Positions 37,814 to 47,760 of a stretch of DNA of 64,000 bases are shown piece by piece. Made by a program: the position numbers and the translations under genes. Source of the DNA: Nitrosospira multiformis (GTDB lineage: Bacteria > Pseudomonadota > Gammaproteobacteria > Burkholderiales > Nitrosomonadaceae); NCBI RefSeq assembly GCF_900110185.1, contig NZ_FOCT01000011.1, forward strand, positions 1 to 64,000, given 5' to 3'. The first letter of the stretch is position 1. The number at the start of each line of letters is the position of its first letter. The notes under the pieces were generated by a model. The model worked only from the letters and a program-made list of their open reading frames with translations, made no database searches and was not told the DNA's origin.

Positions 37814-39166
37814 GTGGCAAAAAAACTTTACATCAAAACATTTGGCTGCCAGATGAACGAGTATGACTCGGAAAAGATGGCGGACGTGCTGCGTGATGCG
37901 GAGCACATGGAAAAAACGGATGATCCCACTGAAGCTGACGTAATTCTTTTCAACACTTGCTCGGTGCGGGAAAAAGCCCAAGAAAAGGTGTTTCATGACC
38001 TTGGGCGCGTGAGACATCTCAAGGCTGCCAATCCCGATCTGTTGATAGGCGTGGGCGGATGCGTGGCCAGCCAGGAAGGGGCGGAGATCGTCAAACGCGC
38101 GCCCTATGTAGACCTGGTGTTTGGTCCGCAGACGCTGCACCGGCTGCCGCAGATGATTTCGACGCGCCAGATTACGGGCCGACCCCAGGTGGATATCTCC
38201 TTTCCCGAGATCGAGAAATTCGATTATCTGCCGCCGGCACGCACAGAGGGCGTGACCGCCTTCGTATCCATCATGGAAGGGTGCAGCAAGTATTGCAGCT
38301 TTTGCGTGGTTCCTTATACACGCGGTGAGGAAATCTCACGTCCGCTCGACGATATCCTGACGGAAATCGCAAGTCTGGCAGATCTGGGTGTCAAGGAAGT
38401 AACCCTGCTGGGACAAAACGTCAACGCCTATCGCGGCAGGATGCAATATGCGGAAGAGGGCGAATTAGCCGACTTTGCGCTGCTGCTGGAATATCTCCAT
38501 GAAATCCCGGGTATCGAACGCATCCGTTATACCACCTCTCATCCGAGGGAATTCACGCCTCGCCTCATCGAGGCTTACAAGACTTCTCCCAAGCTGGTAA
38601 GTCACGTGCATTTGCCGGTTCAGTCCGGTTCGGATCGCATCCTGGCGGCGATGAAGCGAGGCTACACTTCGCTGGAATACAAATCGATCATTCGCCGACT
38701 GCGTGCTGCCCGGCCAGACATTTCGATTACCTCTGATTTCATTGTTGGTTTTCCTGGGGAAACCGAAGCAGACTTTGAGGCAACGATGAAACTGATCGAG
38801 GCGGTCAACTTCGATGGTTCCTTCAGCTTTATTTACAGTTCCCGTCCGGGGACCCCGGCAGCCGGATTGGAAGATACTACGCCGCATCAGGTCAAACTGG
38901 AGCGGCTGCAGCGGTTGCAGGAAAAAGTGGAGCTACAGGCGCAAGCGATCAGCGTCAGGATGGTTGGGACGATACAACGCGTTCTGGTGGAAGGCTTGTC
39001 CAGAAAAGATCCCGGCGAATTGAGCGGGCGTACCGATAATAACCGCGTGGTCAATTTTCCCGGCCATCCCGAAATGATAGGAAAATTTGCAGATCTAAAA
39101 ATTACCGCAGCCCTGTCCCACACTCTACGTGGCGAAAGCGTAGAAGCTGATATAACCCCTCAATAG
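37814..39166 (+). CDS. miaB: tRNA-2-methylthio-N6-dimethylallyladenosine synthase
   Basis: This 450-residue methylthiotransferase has three domains: UPF0004 with cluster cysteines C12, C49 and C83; radical SAM with C157, C161 and C164 in GCSKYCSFC; and a C-terminal TRAM domain. It adds a methylthio group to i6A37 of tRNAs reading UNN codons. Start is GTG with AAGG just upstream. In many proteobacteria miaB is followed by phoH-ybeY-corC. Here that set lies 9.5 kb further on, with the patatin/lipase and signalling genes in between, as if inserted. Confidence 0.95.
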   Translation: MAKKLYIKTFGCQMNEYDSEKMADVLRDAEHMEKTDDPTEADVILFNTCSVREKAQEKVFHDLGRVRHLKAANPDLLIGVGGCVASQEGAEIVKRAPYVDLVFGPQTLHRLPQMISTRQITGRPQVDISFPEIEKFDYLPPARTEGVTAFVSIMEGCSKYCSFCVVPYTRGEEISRPLDDILTEIASLADLGVKEVTLLGQNVNAYRGRMQYAEEGELADFALLLEYLHEIPGIERIRYTTSHPREFTPRLIEAYKTSPKLVSHVHLPVQSGSDRILAAMKRGYTSLEYKSIIRRLRAARPDISITSDFIVGFPGETEADFEATMKLIEAVNFDGSFSFIYSSRPGTPAAGLEDTTPHQVKLERLQRLQEKVELQAQAISVRMVGTIQRVLVEGLSRKDPGELSGRTDNNRVVNFPGHPEMIGKFADLKITAALSHTLRGESVEADITPQ

Positions 39167-39438
39167 AAGCGACAGGTGAATGGGTTTTCAGGAAAAAATC
39201 ATCCTGGCAAGGTATAAAAAATAGAGAAGAACGGCCCGTCTTCGACGGATCCATGTGCTTCTCCAGCATGAAGACTAGCGGCTGGGTAAATACCAGGCGT
39301 AGCTTTTTAGCAAAGAGCAGCTGCCACTTCGCGCGAAATTACCCAGACGGCGCAAGATAGTCGTGAGACGCCAGATCAGAATCAAACCGACCCAACCCAA
39401 TGAGACCCCAAGCAGGCCTCCAGCGGATTAGGGGCAAA

Positions 39439-41430
39439 CTACAGAGGGGGTCTAACCCTAAGTTCTGGATTCGGCTTGGGAATGGGTTTGAATGGAATGT
39501 TATTATCTATCTTAAGCATTACCTCCGCCAGGGCATTTAAAGCAGCCACTAACGTTTTATATGCATCCTTTTCGTTCGGAGTCATTGGTTCTTCATAACC
39601 AGGTGGAGGAGTCAGCTTCCCACTTTCATCCGTGGCACAACTGAATTTTTCAAATAAATCCTCCATACTGGTTGCATACTTGCAGTTGTTACTGATTGCG
39701 TCCACTATACCGGGAGCCCTCGCTTTCATCATCACGAGAAGATTATTGAATCGAACAAAACGATGCTCATCCCAACCAAGTGCTTCCTCTCCCTCGGGAG
39801 AGGGGATTGCATAGCGCTGAATGAGCTCCTCGGCGGCAGCCTTGCCGCGTTCAGCAAGAGTGTCGATTATGCCAGGTTTCATGTCCAGGTTCATGCCACC
39901 TTCTCCCTCCTTAAGCCTGACGCGGGCGACGCGGTCCCTGAAGCCGGGCATAAGCCTGACAGTATTATCGTTCCAGTTCTGCATGGCATTGACGATCGCA
40001 CTGATGAATCCTCCTAGTCTGCCAACCGGCTCAGGCTTCTCCGCAAACAGGCTCCAGGATTCCGCATAGCCTTCATCATATATAGGTGGTAAATAAAATA
40101 ATTTCTTCTGGCCATCTATTGCGGGTTCTAAATGGATCCCAAATGTAGGCCAGATTGGAGCCAAGCCATCAAAAAGATGGATAGGAAAATTTGAACTGAT
40201 TCCTCCATCTGAAAACCAGCACCGGTGAAACTTCCGTTTTCCTTGTGAGAGATCGGGATCCAGAGCATACAGGGGAATGGCCGAGATCAAGAATGGGAAA
40301 GCAAGACTCATTCGCGTAGCCAGCAGCACGGGAAAATGCTCTGGTTCTGGCAGCTCGAGCATATCCGTTCCGTCTTCTACTGACAGTGTCTTTTCCTCTG
40401 CCTCTTCCCCTCGAGCTAAACTTTCCTTTCTTTTTTTTCTCTCTATCGTCGTAGGAGAATGATCCACCATCCACTTCACGACTTCAGGAGGAAAATACTG
40501 CCCCATTTCCGCTTCAGTAAAATAAAATCGCTCGTGGCCTTTGAAGCGACTCTCTCCAGTTTCTGGTTCGGCTAATGGAAAAACGTATGGTCGTCCGTGA
40601 GCAAGATTGGTTGAAAACATCTGAAGATCAATAGCGCGCTTTTTTACCCCTTTTGGTATTGTTAGCCAATATGGGGGAAACTTCTCACCACCTGCATTCC
40701 ACAAGTGACCAAACGTTAAAGGGTCATCCTCCTTGCCTAGTCCCGCTGCCTTCTGAATCATGTCGTGCAACCAGGGTGTAAGAGCGTCAACATCTTTTTC
40801 CTCGGGCATCCCGTTGCACAATCCGAATCCATTGGCAACCATTTTCTCCGTAATGTCCAGGTAAACCCAGATGCCTATGCTCAGCGGCAGTGCAATGACC
40901 AGTAGTAAAAATGCAGCAAACCATGCTCCGCTTTGAGCAATTGCCCACGCTACTATTATCGAAAGTACGGTCGCAGGCCAATACGCTATCAGCAATCCCT
41001 TGAATAAACTGAACCACCGGCTTTTTGTGCTGCCCTTGTTTAGCGTTCTGACTAATACTGCAAATAACCGACGTGTACTTGGCTGCGGCTGAAACAGACT
41101 GAGAAGCTTGCGTTTCCCCTTTTTTGCCTCGCTTCCCAGTCGCCCAGGAAGATTCTCAAGAAGATCGAAACCTTTGCGAGAGCCATTTTTTTCTCGGCGT
41201 TGATATTCAGCAGCCGCGGTAATTGCAGCTGCTATTGCACCGGCTGAGGTGCCCCCGATACCCCGGAAGCGATAATGATGGGATAACAAACTGATCGCAC
41301 GCGGATATACCACTCCACTCGTGATTCCTCCCTTCATTACCAAATCGCAGAAACGATCATCTGGCGGCTCGGAACTCCCGGGCGTTGACACTTTCTCTCT
41401 AGTGGCGCCAACAATATTCTCTGCGCTCAT
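39439..41430 (-). CDS. Patatin-like phospholipase with internal membrane hairpin
   Basis: This 663-residue protein has a patatin (phospholipase A2-like) catalytic dyad: the nucleophile S62 in GGTSAG and D408 in FSDGGISSNFP. The oxyanion loop is MKGGITSG at 32-39. A large insertion separates them, including two hydrophobic segments at about 145-165 and 170-190, so the enzyme is probably membrane-attached by a hairpin. It should cleave acyl chains from membrane lipids. No signal peptide is seen. AGAGG lies before the ATG. The gene is AT-richer than its neighbours and divergent from a second lipolytic gene, suggesting a transferred module. Confidence 0.88.
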   Translation of the reverse strand: MSAENIVGATREKVSTPGSSEPPDDRFCDLVMKGGITSGVVYPRAISLLSHHYRFRGIGGTSAGAIAAAITAAAEYQRREKNGSRKGFDLLENLPGRLGSEAKKGKRKLLSLFQPQPSTRRLFAVLVRTLNKGSTKSRWFSLFKGLLIAYWPATVLSIIVAWAIAQSGAWFAAFLLLVIALPLSIGIWVYLDITEKMVANGFGLCNGMPEEKDVDALTPWLHDMIQKAAGLGKEDDPLTFGHLWNAGGEKFPPYWLTIPKGVKKRAIDLQMFSTNLAHGRPYVFPLAEPETGESRFKGHERFYFTEAEMGQYFPPEVVKWMVDHSPTTIERKKRKESLARGEEAEEKTLSVEDGTDMLELPEPEHFPVLLATRMSLAFPFLISAIPLYALDPDLSQGKRKFHRCWFSDGGISSNFPIHLFDGLAPIWPTFGIHLEPAIDGQKKLFYLPPIYDEGYAESWSLFAEKPEPVGRLGGFISAIVNAMQNWNDNTVRLMPGFRDRVARVRLKEGEGGMNLDMKPGIIDTLAERGKAAAEELIQRYAIPSPEGEEALGWDEHRFVRFNNLLVMMKARAPGIVDAISNNCKYATSMEDLFEKFSCATDESGKLTPPPGYEEPMTPNEKDAYKTLVAALNALAEVMLKIDNNIPFKPIPKPNPELRVRPPL

Positions 41431-41820
41431 TATGCACCTCTGATTTTTAGGACTTTATTGGATGGGGCGGCTATTAGCATTAATTAAACAGGAACTCGAT
41501 TCAATGCTATTCATATTTCATTTATAGATTAGAAAATGGAGAAAACAATATATCTTCTTCTGGTCTCATTGCACCAATTGCCTGGCAAACTGAAAACCTT
41601 CAAGCTCGATTCAGTCTATAAATAACTGTGGCCCATTCAAAAAAGTTAGGTTTGAGAAATGGCAATATCCCGATACACATCTCTAGAAGAAAATCTAGCA
41701 TTAAAAGAGCCATTCTTCTCTCTGCACTACCTTAATGCACGATGCTCCTTTCGCTGGCCATTTGTGAAGGATCATCAATCATGTTGAAGTCGGTAAATAA
41801 AAGGACAGATAAGGGGAAAT
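41431..41820. other. AT-rich divergent intergenic region, patatin / lipase
   Basis: This 390-base region separates the two divergent lipolytic genes and is distinctly AT-rich (for example 41470-41580). It must hold both promoters. I see no small gene, tRNA-like fold or clear operator. The lipase start at 41821 has AAGGGG six bases upstream. Confidence 0.5.
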
Positions 41821-43014
41821 ATGGCTCTACCTACACGGGATCGCCTTCCTTTAATTCTCATTCGGGGATTTGGAGGGCTCGATGTTGAAGACGAAAAGCG
41901 GATTGCCTACCAAGGCTTCAACGACGGCACCGTCTATCCGGGAAAACGCGGTGAGAACTACATCTACGAGGGCTTTATTCTCCGGTTCCTCAAGTCCTCT
42001 TGGCGCTACCACGATGCCACAAACGTTGTTGGATATTACAGAAGCAAGGTAACTGAGGGGCAATTCCCTCTCCCCGACGAGTTGTCGTTTCTTCCGACGG
42101 AGTACTTCGTGGATGACAAGGTCGTCATCGATCCAGCAATGGCGCTCAACCTGATCCGGACGAAGGAGGACCCGCTTCGGACTCTGTGGGTTTTTCGTTA
42201 TTACGATCTTGACGATCGGAAGTTTAAAATTTATGGAGAAGCGCTCGTTCGGCTTATCGATTTCATACGGAGTCTTACCGCCCACAAGCGTAAGGATGGG
42301 AGCGAGCCTCTGGTAAATATCATAGCTCACTCAATGGGTGGTCTCCTTGTCCGGGAGGTTATACAGCGCACTTATCCCGATTCAGACCGCAAGGCGGACG
42401 ATTACATCAACAAGATCGTCACCCTGGGTACACCGCATCAAGGGATATCATTTCAGTTTCTGAAGAACTGGATTGGAATTGAAGCAGAAAAAGAACTCGA
42501 ACACTTCAATCCGGTATTCCAAAAGGACGATACTAAACGGGAATCTTTCACTCAGCTCAAAGAGTACTTTCCGTTGGATCGTATACTCACCGTAGTCGGC
42601 ACGAACTATCGAACCTACAAAGTGAGTGCTTCCTCTCTCGCCAACCGCCTGTTCTCAATCTCAGGAGAGTTTGGTCCGACCTACAACCGTAGCGATGGGC
42701 TTGTAAAACAACAGTACGCGCAGATTCCCGAAGCGCCCCGCACTTTTATTCACAAATGCCATGGAGGATTTGACTCACTTGTAACCGCTCGTGAGTCTTT
42801 TGAAGTGGCGACACGCTTCTTCTTCGGCAATGTCCGAGCCAGGCTCCGCCTTGTAAAGGCAAAAATCCTCCGCGGTCAGGATTTTTTCGGCAAGAGTGAA
42901 TTCTTCTTCGGGGTTTCGATCAAACCACGCCGTGTCGACTTCGAACTATTTCACCAAAGTCCCGAAGCTGAGAATTGCTACGGCCCGTTCCACAAAGATG
43001 ATCCTGAGCGATGA
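41821..43014 (+). CDS. Alpha/beta-hydrolase lipase (PGAP1/lipase-like), probably C-terminally frameshifted
   Basis: This 397-residue protein opens with LPLILIRGFGGLD (oxyanion strand-turn) and has the nucleophile elbow AHSMGG (S171). TLGTPHQG follows, then D292 in RSDGL and H314 in HKCHGG, so the catalytic triad is complete. It should hydrolyse esters or lipids in the cytoplasm, as no signal peptide is seen. The frame ends at 43014 with HKDDPER, but related-looking sequence continues in the +1 frame to 43405. Removing one C at 43003-43004 would join them into about 527 residues. Divergent from the patatin gene. Confidence 0.8.
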   Translation: MALPTRDRLPLILIRGFGGLDVEDEKRIAYQGFNDGTVYPGKRGENYIYEGFILRFLKSSWRYHDATNVVGYYRSKVTEGQFPLPDELSFLPTEYFVDDKVVIDPAMALNLIRTKEDPLRTLWVFRYYDLDDRKFKIYGEALVRLIDFIRSLTAHKRKDGSEPLVNIIAHSMGGLLVREVIQRTYPDSDRKADDYINKIVTLGTPHQGISFQFLKNWIGIEAEKELEHFNPVFQKDDTKRESFTQLKEYFPLDRILTVVGTNYRTYKVSASSLANRLFSISGEFGPTYNRSDGLVKQQYAQIPEAPRTFIHKCHGGFDSLVTARESFEVATRFFFGNVRARLRLVKAKILRGQDFFGKSEFFFGVSIKPRRVDFELFHQSPEAENCYGPFHKDDPER

Positions 43015-43405
43015 CAAGGTCGCTTTTTCGTGGGCCGGGCCTGATCGCCTGATCTGGGAGGGGTATCTCGATACCAGTTCAATCCTGGAAGACAAGAGCA
43101 TTACGGTAAAAGATATGGTTATGCGGTTGGACGTCTATCTGGGCGAACGAGATATCTACGGGGTGGGATTTTCAGACAACGTGATTTTCCGAAAACAATA
43201 CTACTTGCGCGCCCTCTTGAACAATCCCTTCACTATGTACATCCATGCTGACGAGCAGTTCGCCCAACCTGATTTCCAGGCTTCGCCATCGGACGAGATG
43301 AGAAAAGTACGTGGCGGGTGGGAATTCAAAGTTAAGGGAACCGGATTTGAGGCTACGCTGAGGGTGGAGTTCGACCAAATACCTATAGAAGGACTTCCGG
43401 TGTGA
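42998..43405 (+). CDS. C-terminal domain of the lipase in the +1 frame (frameshifted part or overlapping gene)
   Basis: From ATG 42998 this frame encodes 135 residues (MILSDDKVAFSWAGPDRLIW and onward), with a beta-rich pattern rich in aromatic residues. It has no ribosome site of its own and overlaps the lipase end by 17 bases. The protein text runs smoothly from the lipase HKDD into LSDDKVAFSW if one C is dropped. A single-base insertion, a programmed +1 shift or a sequencing error are all possible. As a separate gene it has no recognised family. Confidence 0.5.
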   Translation: MILSDDKVAFSWAGPDRLIWEGYLDTSSILEDKSITVKDMVMRLDVYLGERDIYGVGFSDNVIFRKQYYLRALLNNPFTMYIHADEQFAQPDFQASPSDEMRKVRGGWEFKVKGTGFEATLRVEFDQIPIEGLPV

Positions 43406-43498
43406 GTTTCGGGAGAAAACTACAGGGAATTGATAAGCTCTGCTGCAGTTTTATTAAAAACCAGAGAGACAAGAGCCGGAGGCGGCAACTTTTCGGCG

Positions 43499-44407
43499 CT
43501 ATGTCCCGGGTCTTGATTCGGTCGTCAGCCGTGACAATTCAACGCGATTACGCCCAGCGTTTTTTGCTTGATAGAGAGCTTGATCTGCGGCTGCGATAAG
43601 CTCACCTATATCATTAACCTCCCCGCAACTCGTTGCGATACCTATGCTCACAGTCATGTCAATTTGTCCTGCACGGCTGTTGGCAGGCTCGCTCCTGATG
43701 GAGCTACAGATTCTTTCGCCCAGGGCCGTGGCCTCGCTCCAGTCACAACCCGATGCGGTAATGAGAAATTCCTCGCCTCCATAGCGTCCGATCCGGTCAT
43801 AACCCCGCAATACACTTGACATACGGCGGGCTGCCTCTTGCAGTATTTCGTCACCGGTTGGATGCCCATAGGTATCGTTGATTCGCTTGAAGTGATCGAG
43901 ATCCGCTATCATCACGCTCGTGCAGATATCCTGACGCGCTCCTCGTTTCAACTCCTTCTGCAGATAATCCATGATAGAGGCTCGGTTCCACACGCCCGTC
44001 AGATAATCACGCGTGGCCTGGATATGTAGCTTTTGATGCAGCCCAAGTATTCGTTCAGCGACCCGTAGCCGGGCTGCGAGTTGTTCTTCATCGAACGGTT
44101 TGGTAATGAAATCATCCGCCCCTGCGTCCATGCCTTCGAGATAGCTGCCCTTGCTGTCCAGCGCCGTAAGAAGGATGATGTAGGTATATTGCAGGCCCGG
44201 TTCGCTGCGGATCATTCTGCATAATTGCAGACCATCGATATCAGGCATCATCCAGTCAGAGATGAGCAGCGGATATTCATCCTTTTGCCAGGCTTCCCAT
44301 GCCTTACGCCCATCCTCTACTGCCGTTACGGCATGGCCCAATTTCCTGAGGGTGGCGGCAAACAACAGGCGCGAGGTCGTGTCGTCTTCGGCAATAAGTA
44401 TTTTCAT
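43499..44407 (-). CDS. Response regulator with GGDEF output (diguanylate cyclase)
   Basis: This 302-residue protein has an N-terminal receiver domain (acidic E7-D9, phospho-acceptor D51 in ISDWMMPD, Lys in FITKPFDEE) and a C-terminal GGDEF domain with active-site GGEEF. The inhibitory I-site RxxD is kept five residues before it (RGYD). It should make cyclic di-GMP when phosphorylated and be product-inhibited. ATG at 44407 overlaps the upstream kinase stop (ATGA), so it is almost certainly that kinase's output. No EAL partner is near. Confidence 0.92.
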   Translation of the reverse strand: MKILIAEDDTTSRLLFAATLRKLGHAVTAVEDGRKAWEAWQKDEYPLLISDWMMPDIDGLQLCRMIRSEPGLQYTYIILLTALDSKGSYLEGMDAGADDFITKPFDEEQLAARLRVAERILGLHQKLHIQATRDYLTGVWNRASIMDYLQKELKRGARQDICTSVMIADLDHFKRINDTYGHPTGDEILQEAARRMSSVLRGYDRIGRYGGEEFLITASGCDWSEATALGERICSSIRSEPANSRAGQIDMTVSIGIATSCGEVNDIGELIAAADQALYQAKNAGRNRVELSRLTTESRPGT

Positions 44408-47400
44408 GATCGAGTTGCATCCGGCAGCGATACGCAATGGGGATCTGACTGCGTAATTTCATGCTGCATGCGTCCAAATTCCATTTCAATTTGCTCAATC
44501 AAAGTGACTGCTCCAGTCATGTCGCCGGCTTTGCCTGCAAGCTCCAGCTTTTGAGCCGTATCCGCCATGGAGTGCGCCCCGATATTGGCGCTGGCGCCTT
44601 TGATAGCATGAGCAGTCTTGTACAGAAGTTCCATGTTTCTTCCTGCGAGGGCCTCCTTCAGCGTATCGATGCGCTCCGCCCCATCGCTCAGGAACGATGT
44701 GAATATCTGGGTAATCAAGGATGGGTCCGTCGCTTCCGCAAGCGATCGAAGTCTCGCAACGACTTCCGCATCCAATACAGAGGATGCGGAAGACATCGAA
44801 AGGGATAAAGAAACGGGTGGGGAAGAAGAGACTGTCGGTGGGGAATGATTCGGGGTGCTGGCTGCCATTGACTTTTCATGCCTTGCCGTGGGAGGTGTTT
44901 CACTCTTCTGCCCCTGTTCCCTGCCCGGCATCCAGCGCTTCAACGCTGCCGCAAAATCCTCCAGCTTTACCGGTTTGCTGATGTAATCGTCCATGCCCGC
45001 GCGCAGGCAACGTTCTCGATCACCCTGCATAGCCTGTGCCGTTACCGCAATGACGGGAAGCCGCGATTTGCTGTCGAGCCGGCGGCGAAGTGCGGCAGTG
45101 GCTTCAAAACCATCCATCTCTGGCATCTCGCAATCCATAAACACCATATCATAGAGGAATACATCCACCATCTCCATGACTTCCCGGCCATTAGCGGCAA
45201 CATCCACCACACAGCCCAGATTGCGCAATATCATCGCTCCGACGATCTGATTGGTAGCATTATCCTCAGCAAGCAGTACGCGTGTACCGGCAAACAGACA
45301 ATTCGAGCCATCGGTGGCCTGCATCTCGGGATTCGCGGGGAAGAAAGGCTGACTGATGAGATTTATAGTTCGCTGATGGCGTTGGGCGTCCCAGATATTT
45401 ACCAGAGTCGACAGCAATTCCGATTGCCGCACCGGCTTGAGCAGATAGGCCGCGAAGCCGATCTTCTGAAGCCGCTCTCTGAGATCGCCTTCTTGTCCCA
45501 GGGAACTCAACATCACCAGATGAATACTGCGGAGCAATGGATCCGCCTTGATGGTCCGGCCCAGCATTTCTCCGTCCATATCCGGCATCTGATGATCGAG
45601 GATCGCAATCCTGTAGGGATCGCCGGAGGCATGAGATGTATGCAGAGCCCGCAAGGCTTCTGCCCCGGACGCGCAGCTGCCGATGCGCATCCTCCAGCCG
45701 CGGAGCTGCTCTTGCAGGACCAGGCGATTAGCTGAGTTATCGTCCACGATCAGCACCCGAACATGTGTCAGGTCCGCGTCCAGACCGGCGTCCGTCGGCC
45801 AATCTTTCTGCAAGGCCAAAGGTAGCGTAAACCAGAACGTCGATCCAGCGCCCACCCGGCTCTTCGCAGCAATGGTACCGCCCATTAGCTGGACCAGCTG
45901 TTTGCTGATAGCCAGCCCCAGGCCTGTCCCCCCATAACGCCGCGTGGTAGAGGCATCAGCCTGCGTGAATTTGTCGAAGATGCTTTGCAGCTTATCTGGC
46001 GCGATTCCCAGTCCGCTATCTTCGATGCTGATGCGGAGTGATACTTCATCTTCACTGAGAGCATCGGCTTCTACATCGATGAGTACGTGGCCCTTGTCTG
46101 TAAACTTGATCGCATTGTTGGTCAAGTTTATCAATACCTGGCGAATGCGTCCCAGGTCGCCGAATACATAACGCGGCACATTCGGCAGGTAACGTACGAT
46201 TACATTCACATTTGCCTTTCTTGCCGGCTGCATGGCAACCATGCCGGCTACTTCTTCAACGGCCTGAAGCAGATCAAAAGGAACCGGTGAAATAACGAGC
46301 TTACCGGCTTCGATTTTGGAGAAATCGAGAATGTCATTGATTATGGAAAGCAGTGTCTCGCCACTCGCGCGCGCCAGTCCCGCCAGCTCGCGCTGTGATG
46401 GGGTTAGCGTAGTGTTTAAAAGCAGCCCGACTGCGCCAAGCACGCCATTCATCGGTGTGCGGATCTCATGACTCATATTTGCCAGAAACTCGCTTTTGGC
46501 CCGGTTGGCAGCCTCTGCCGCTTTTCGGGCATTATGGAGCTCTCTCTCGATATTCTTCCTTGCGGTGATATCCTGGCCCGAAAAGTAGAATTCACGGACA
46601 TCCTGCGCAGCAGCTATATTCCACAAGACCCAGCGGAAGGAGCCATCCTTGCAGCGCATCTGGCTTTCAAAGGAAACATTGCTACCCATGACGAGCTTGT
46701 CCAGCTCTGCCGTCGTATCTGCGCGTGAACCGGAGAAGACAAGATCCATAAAAGGTTTGGACAGCAGTTCTTCCTCCGAATAGCCAAAAACTTTGGTCCA
46801 GGCTGTATTTACCCGCTTGAAACGATTATCGAACCCGGAAATCGCAAGAAAGTTGAGAGACTGATTGAAGTAGCGATCACGTTCAGCCTGAGATACGATG
46901 AAGGCGCGGGAAAGGCTGCCTATCTCGTCGTTCGAGTCGATGTAGAAACCGGGCGAGCTGCTCGCCTCTCCGATATTCCTGGCTTTATCTTCGAGCCATG
47001 CAAGATTTTGCACCTTCCGACGCACGACACGATATGAAAAGGCGAACCAGGCCATGAGAAAGGCAAGCATGAGAAACACGCCGGATATGTAAAGATTGGC
47101 GCGGTTTTGGGCGAGGGCCGTGGTATTGCGGGTACGCTTGTCGAGCAATTCATGAAACTCGTTCAACAAACGCATGATTTCAGCCTTGGCCGTGTGATAG
47201 CTCTCATCATGCAGCAGGCTGCTGGCCAAGGCGGCGTCGGGAGCGCCCTTCACGTTGAATTCTCCGGCTGAATCCTGAAATAGCCCTTTCATTGCATTGA
47301 ATGCCTGGTACTCTCGCTCCGTCAACTGGTTTGAGCGACTCTCGGCTTTCGTAAGTTTTGCAAGCTCAGTCGCCGCAAATCCGAGTTTCTTTATTTGCGA

Positions 47401-47760
47401 TCTCAAGGAAATCCTGCGCCCCGGCGCGGAGCCCGGGTTCAAATGTCCGAGGATCAGATCCCAGTGGCCGCGCTCGTAATGCAGCGGACGTTCCTTGTCG
47501 CCGTTGCGGATAGCCAATATATCGAAGTAGATTTGCTCAAACTTCGGGTTGCCTGTGGCGACATAGGCACGGGCCGTGCGCGTCAAGTCGTCGGAAGATT
47601 GGCGCAGCTCATCCACTGCAAGGAAGGCGGCATAGCGCACGTTTTCGGCATCATTCAGTTTCCGGAGCTCGAAGAAACGAAGCGCAACAAACAGGGTAAG
47701 CAGGGAAATAAGTACTCCGGTTACGAGGTAAAAAATATAACTCATTTTCCGAATTGTCAT
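44404..47760 (-). CDS. Hybrid sensor histidine kinase (BarA-type: PAS-HisKA-HATPase-REC-REC-HPt)
   Basis: This protein of about 1118 residues has two membrane segments (about 6-28 and 221-243) enclosing a helical periplasmic sensor domain. Then follow PAS (about 310-410), HisKA with MSHEIRTPMNG, HATPase (NNAIKF, DSGLGI), a receiver with ILDHQMPDMDG, a second receiver with FMDCEMPEMDG, and an HPt domain with HAIKGASANIG. The final phosphate goes to a separate receiver, most likely the coupled GGDEF protein. ATG at 47760 with AAGGA is chosen; the frame runs open to 47946 but that extension looks non-coding. The signal sensed is unknown. Confidence 0.92.
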   Translation of the reverse strand: MTIRKMSYIFYLVTGVLISLLTLFVALRFFELRKLNDAENVRYAAFLAVDELRQSSDDLTRTARAYVATGNPKFEQIYFDILAIRNGDKERPLHYERGHWDLILGHLNPGSAPGRRISLRSQIKKLGFAATELAKLTKAESRSNQLTEREYQAFNAMKGLFQDSAGEFNVKGAPDAALASSLLHDESYHTAKAEIMRLLNEFHELLDKRTRNTTALAQNRANLYISGVFLMLAFLMAWFAFSYRVVRRKVQNLAWLEDKARNIGEASSSPGFYIDSNDEIGSLSRAFIVSQAERDRYFNQSLNFLAISGFDNRFKRVNTAWTKVFGYSEEELLSKPFMDLVFSGSRADTTAELDKLVMGSNVSFESQMRCKDGSFRWVLWNIAAAQDVREFYFSGQDITARKNIERELHNARKAAEAANRAKSEFLANMSHEIRTPMNGVLGAVGLLLNTTLTPSQRELAGLARASGETLLSIINDILDFSKIEAGKLVISPVPFDLLQAVEEVAGMVAMQPARKANVNVIVRYLPNVPRYVFGDLGRIRQVLINLTNNAIKFTDKGHVLIDVEADALSEDEVSLRISIEDSGLGIAPDKLQSIFDKFTQADASTTRRYGGTGLGLAISKQLVQLMGGTIAAKSRVGAGSTFWFTLPLALQKDWPTDAGLDADLTHVRVLIVDDNSANRLVLQEQLRGWRMRIGSCASGAEALRALHTSHASGDPYRIAILDHQMPDMDGEMLGRTIKADPLLRSIHLVMLSSLGQEGDLRERLQKIGFAAYLLKPVRQSELLSTLVNIWDAQRHQRTINLISQPFFPANPEMQATDGSNCLFAGTRVLLAEDNATNQIVGAMILRNLGCVVDVAANGREVMEMVDVFLYDMVFMDCEMPEMDGFEATAALRRRLDSKSRLPVIAVTAQAMQGDRERCLRAGMDDYISKPVKLEDFAAALKRWMPGREQGQKSETPPTARHEKSMAASTPNHSPPTVSSSPPVSLSLSMSSASSVLDAEVVARLRSLAEATDPSLITQIFTSFLSDGAERIDTLKEALAGRNMELLYKTAHAIKGASANIGAHSMADTAQKLELAGKAGDMTGAVTLIEQIEMEFGRMQHEITQSDPHCVSLPDATRS

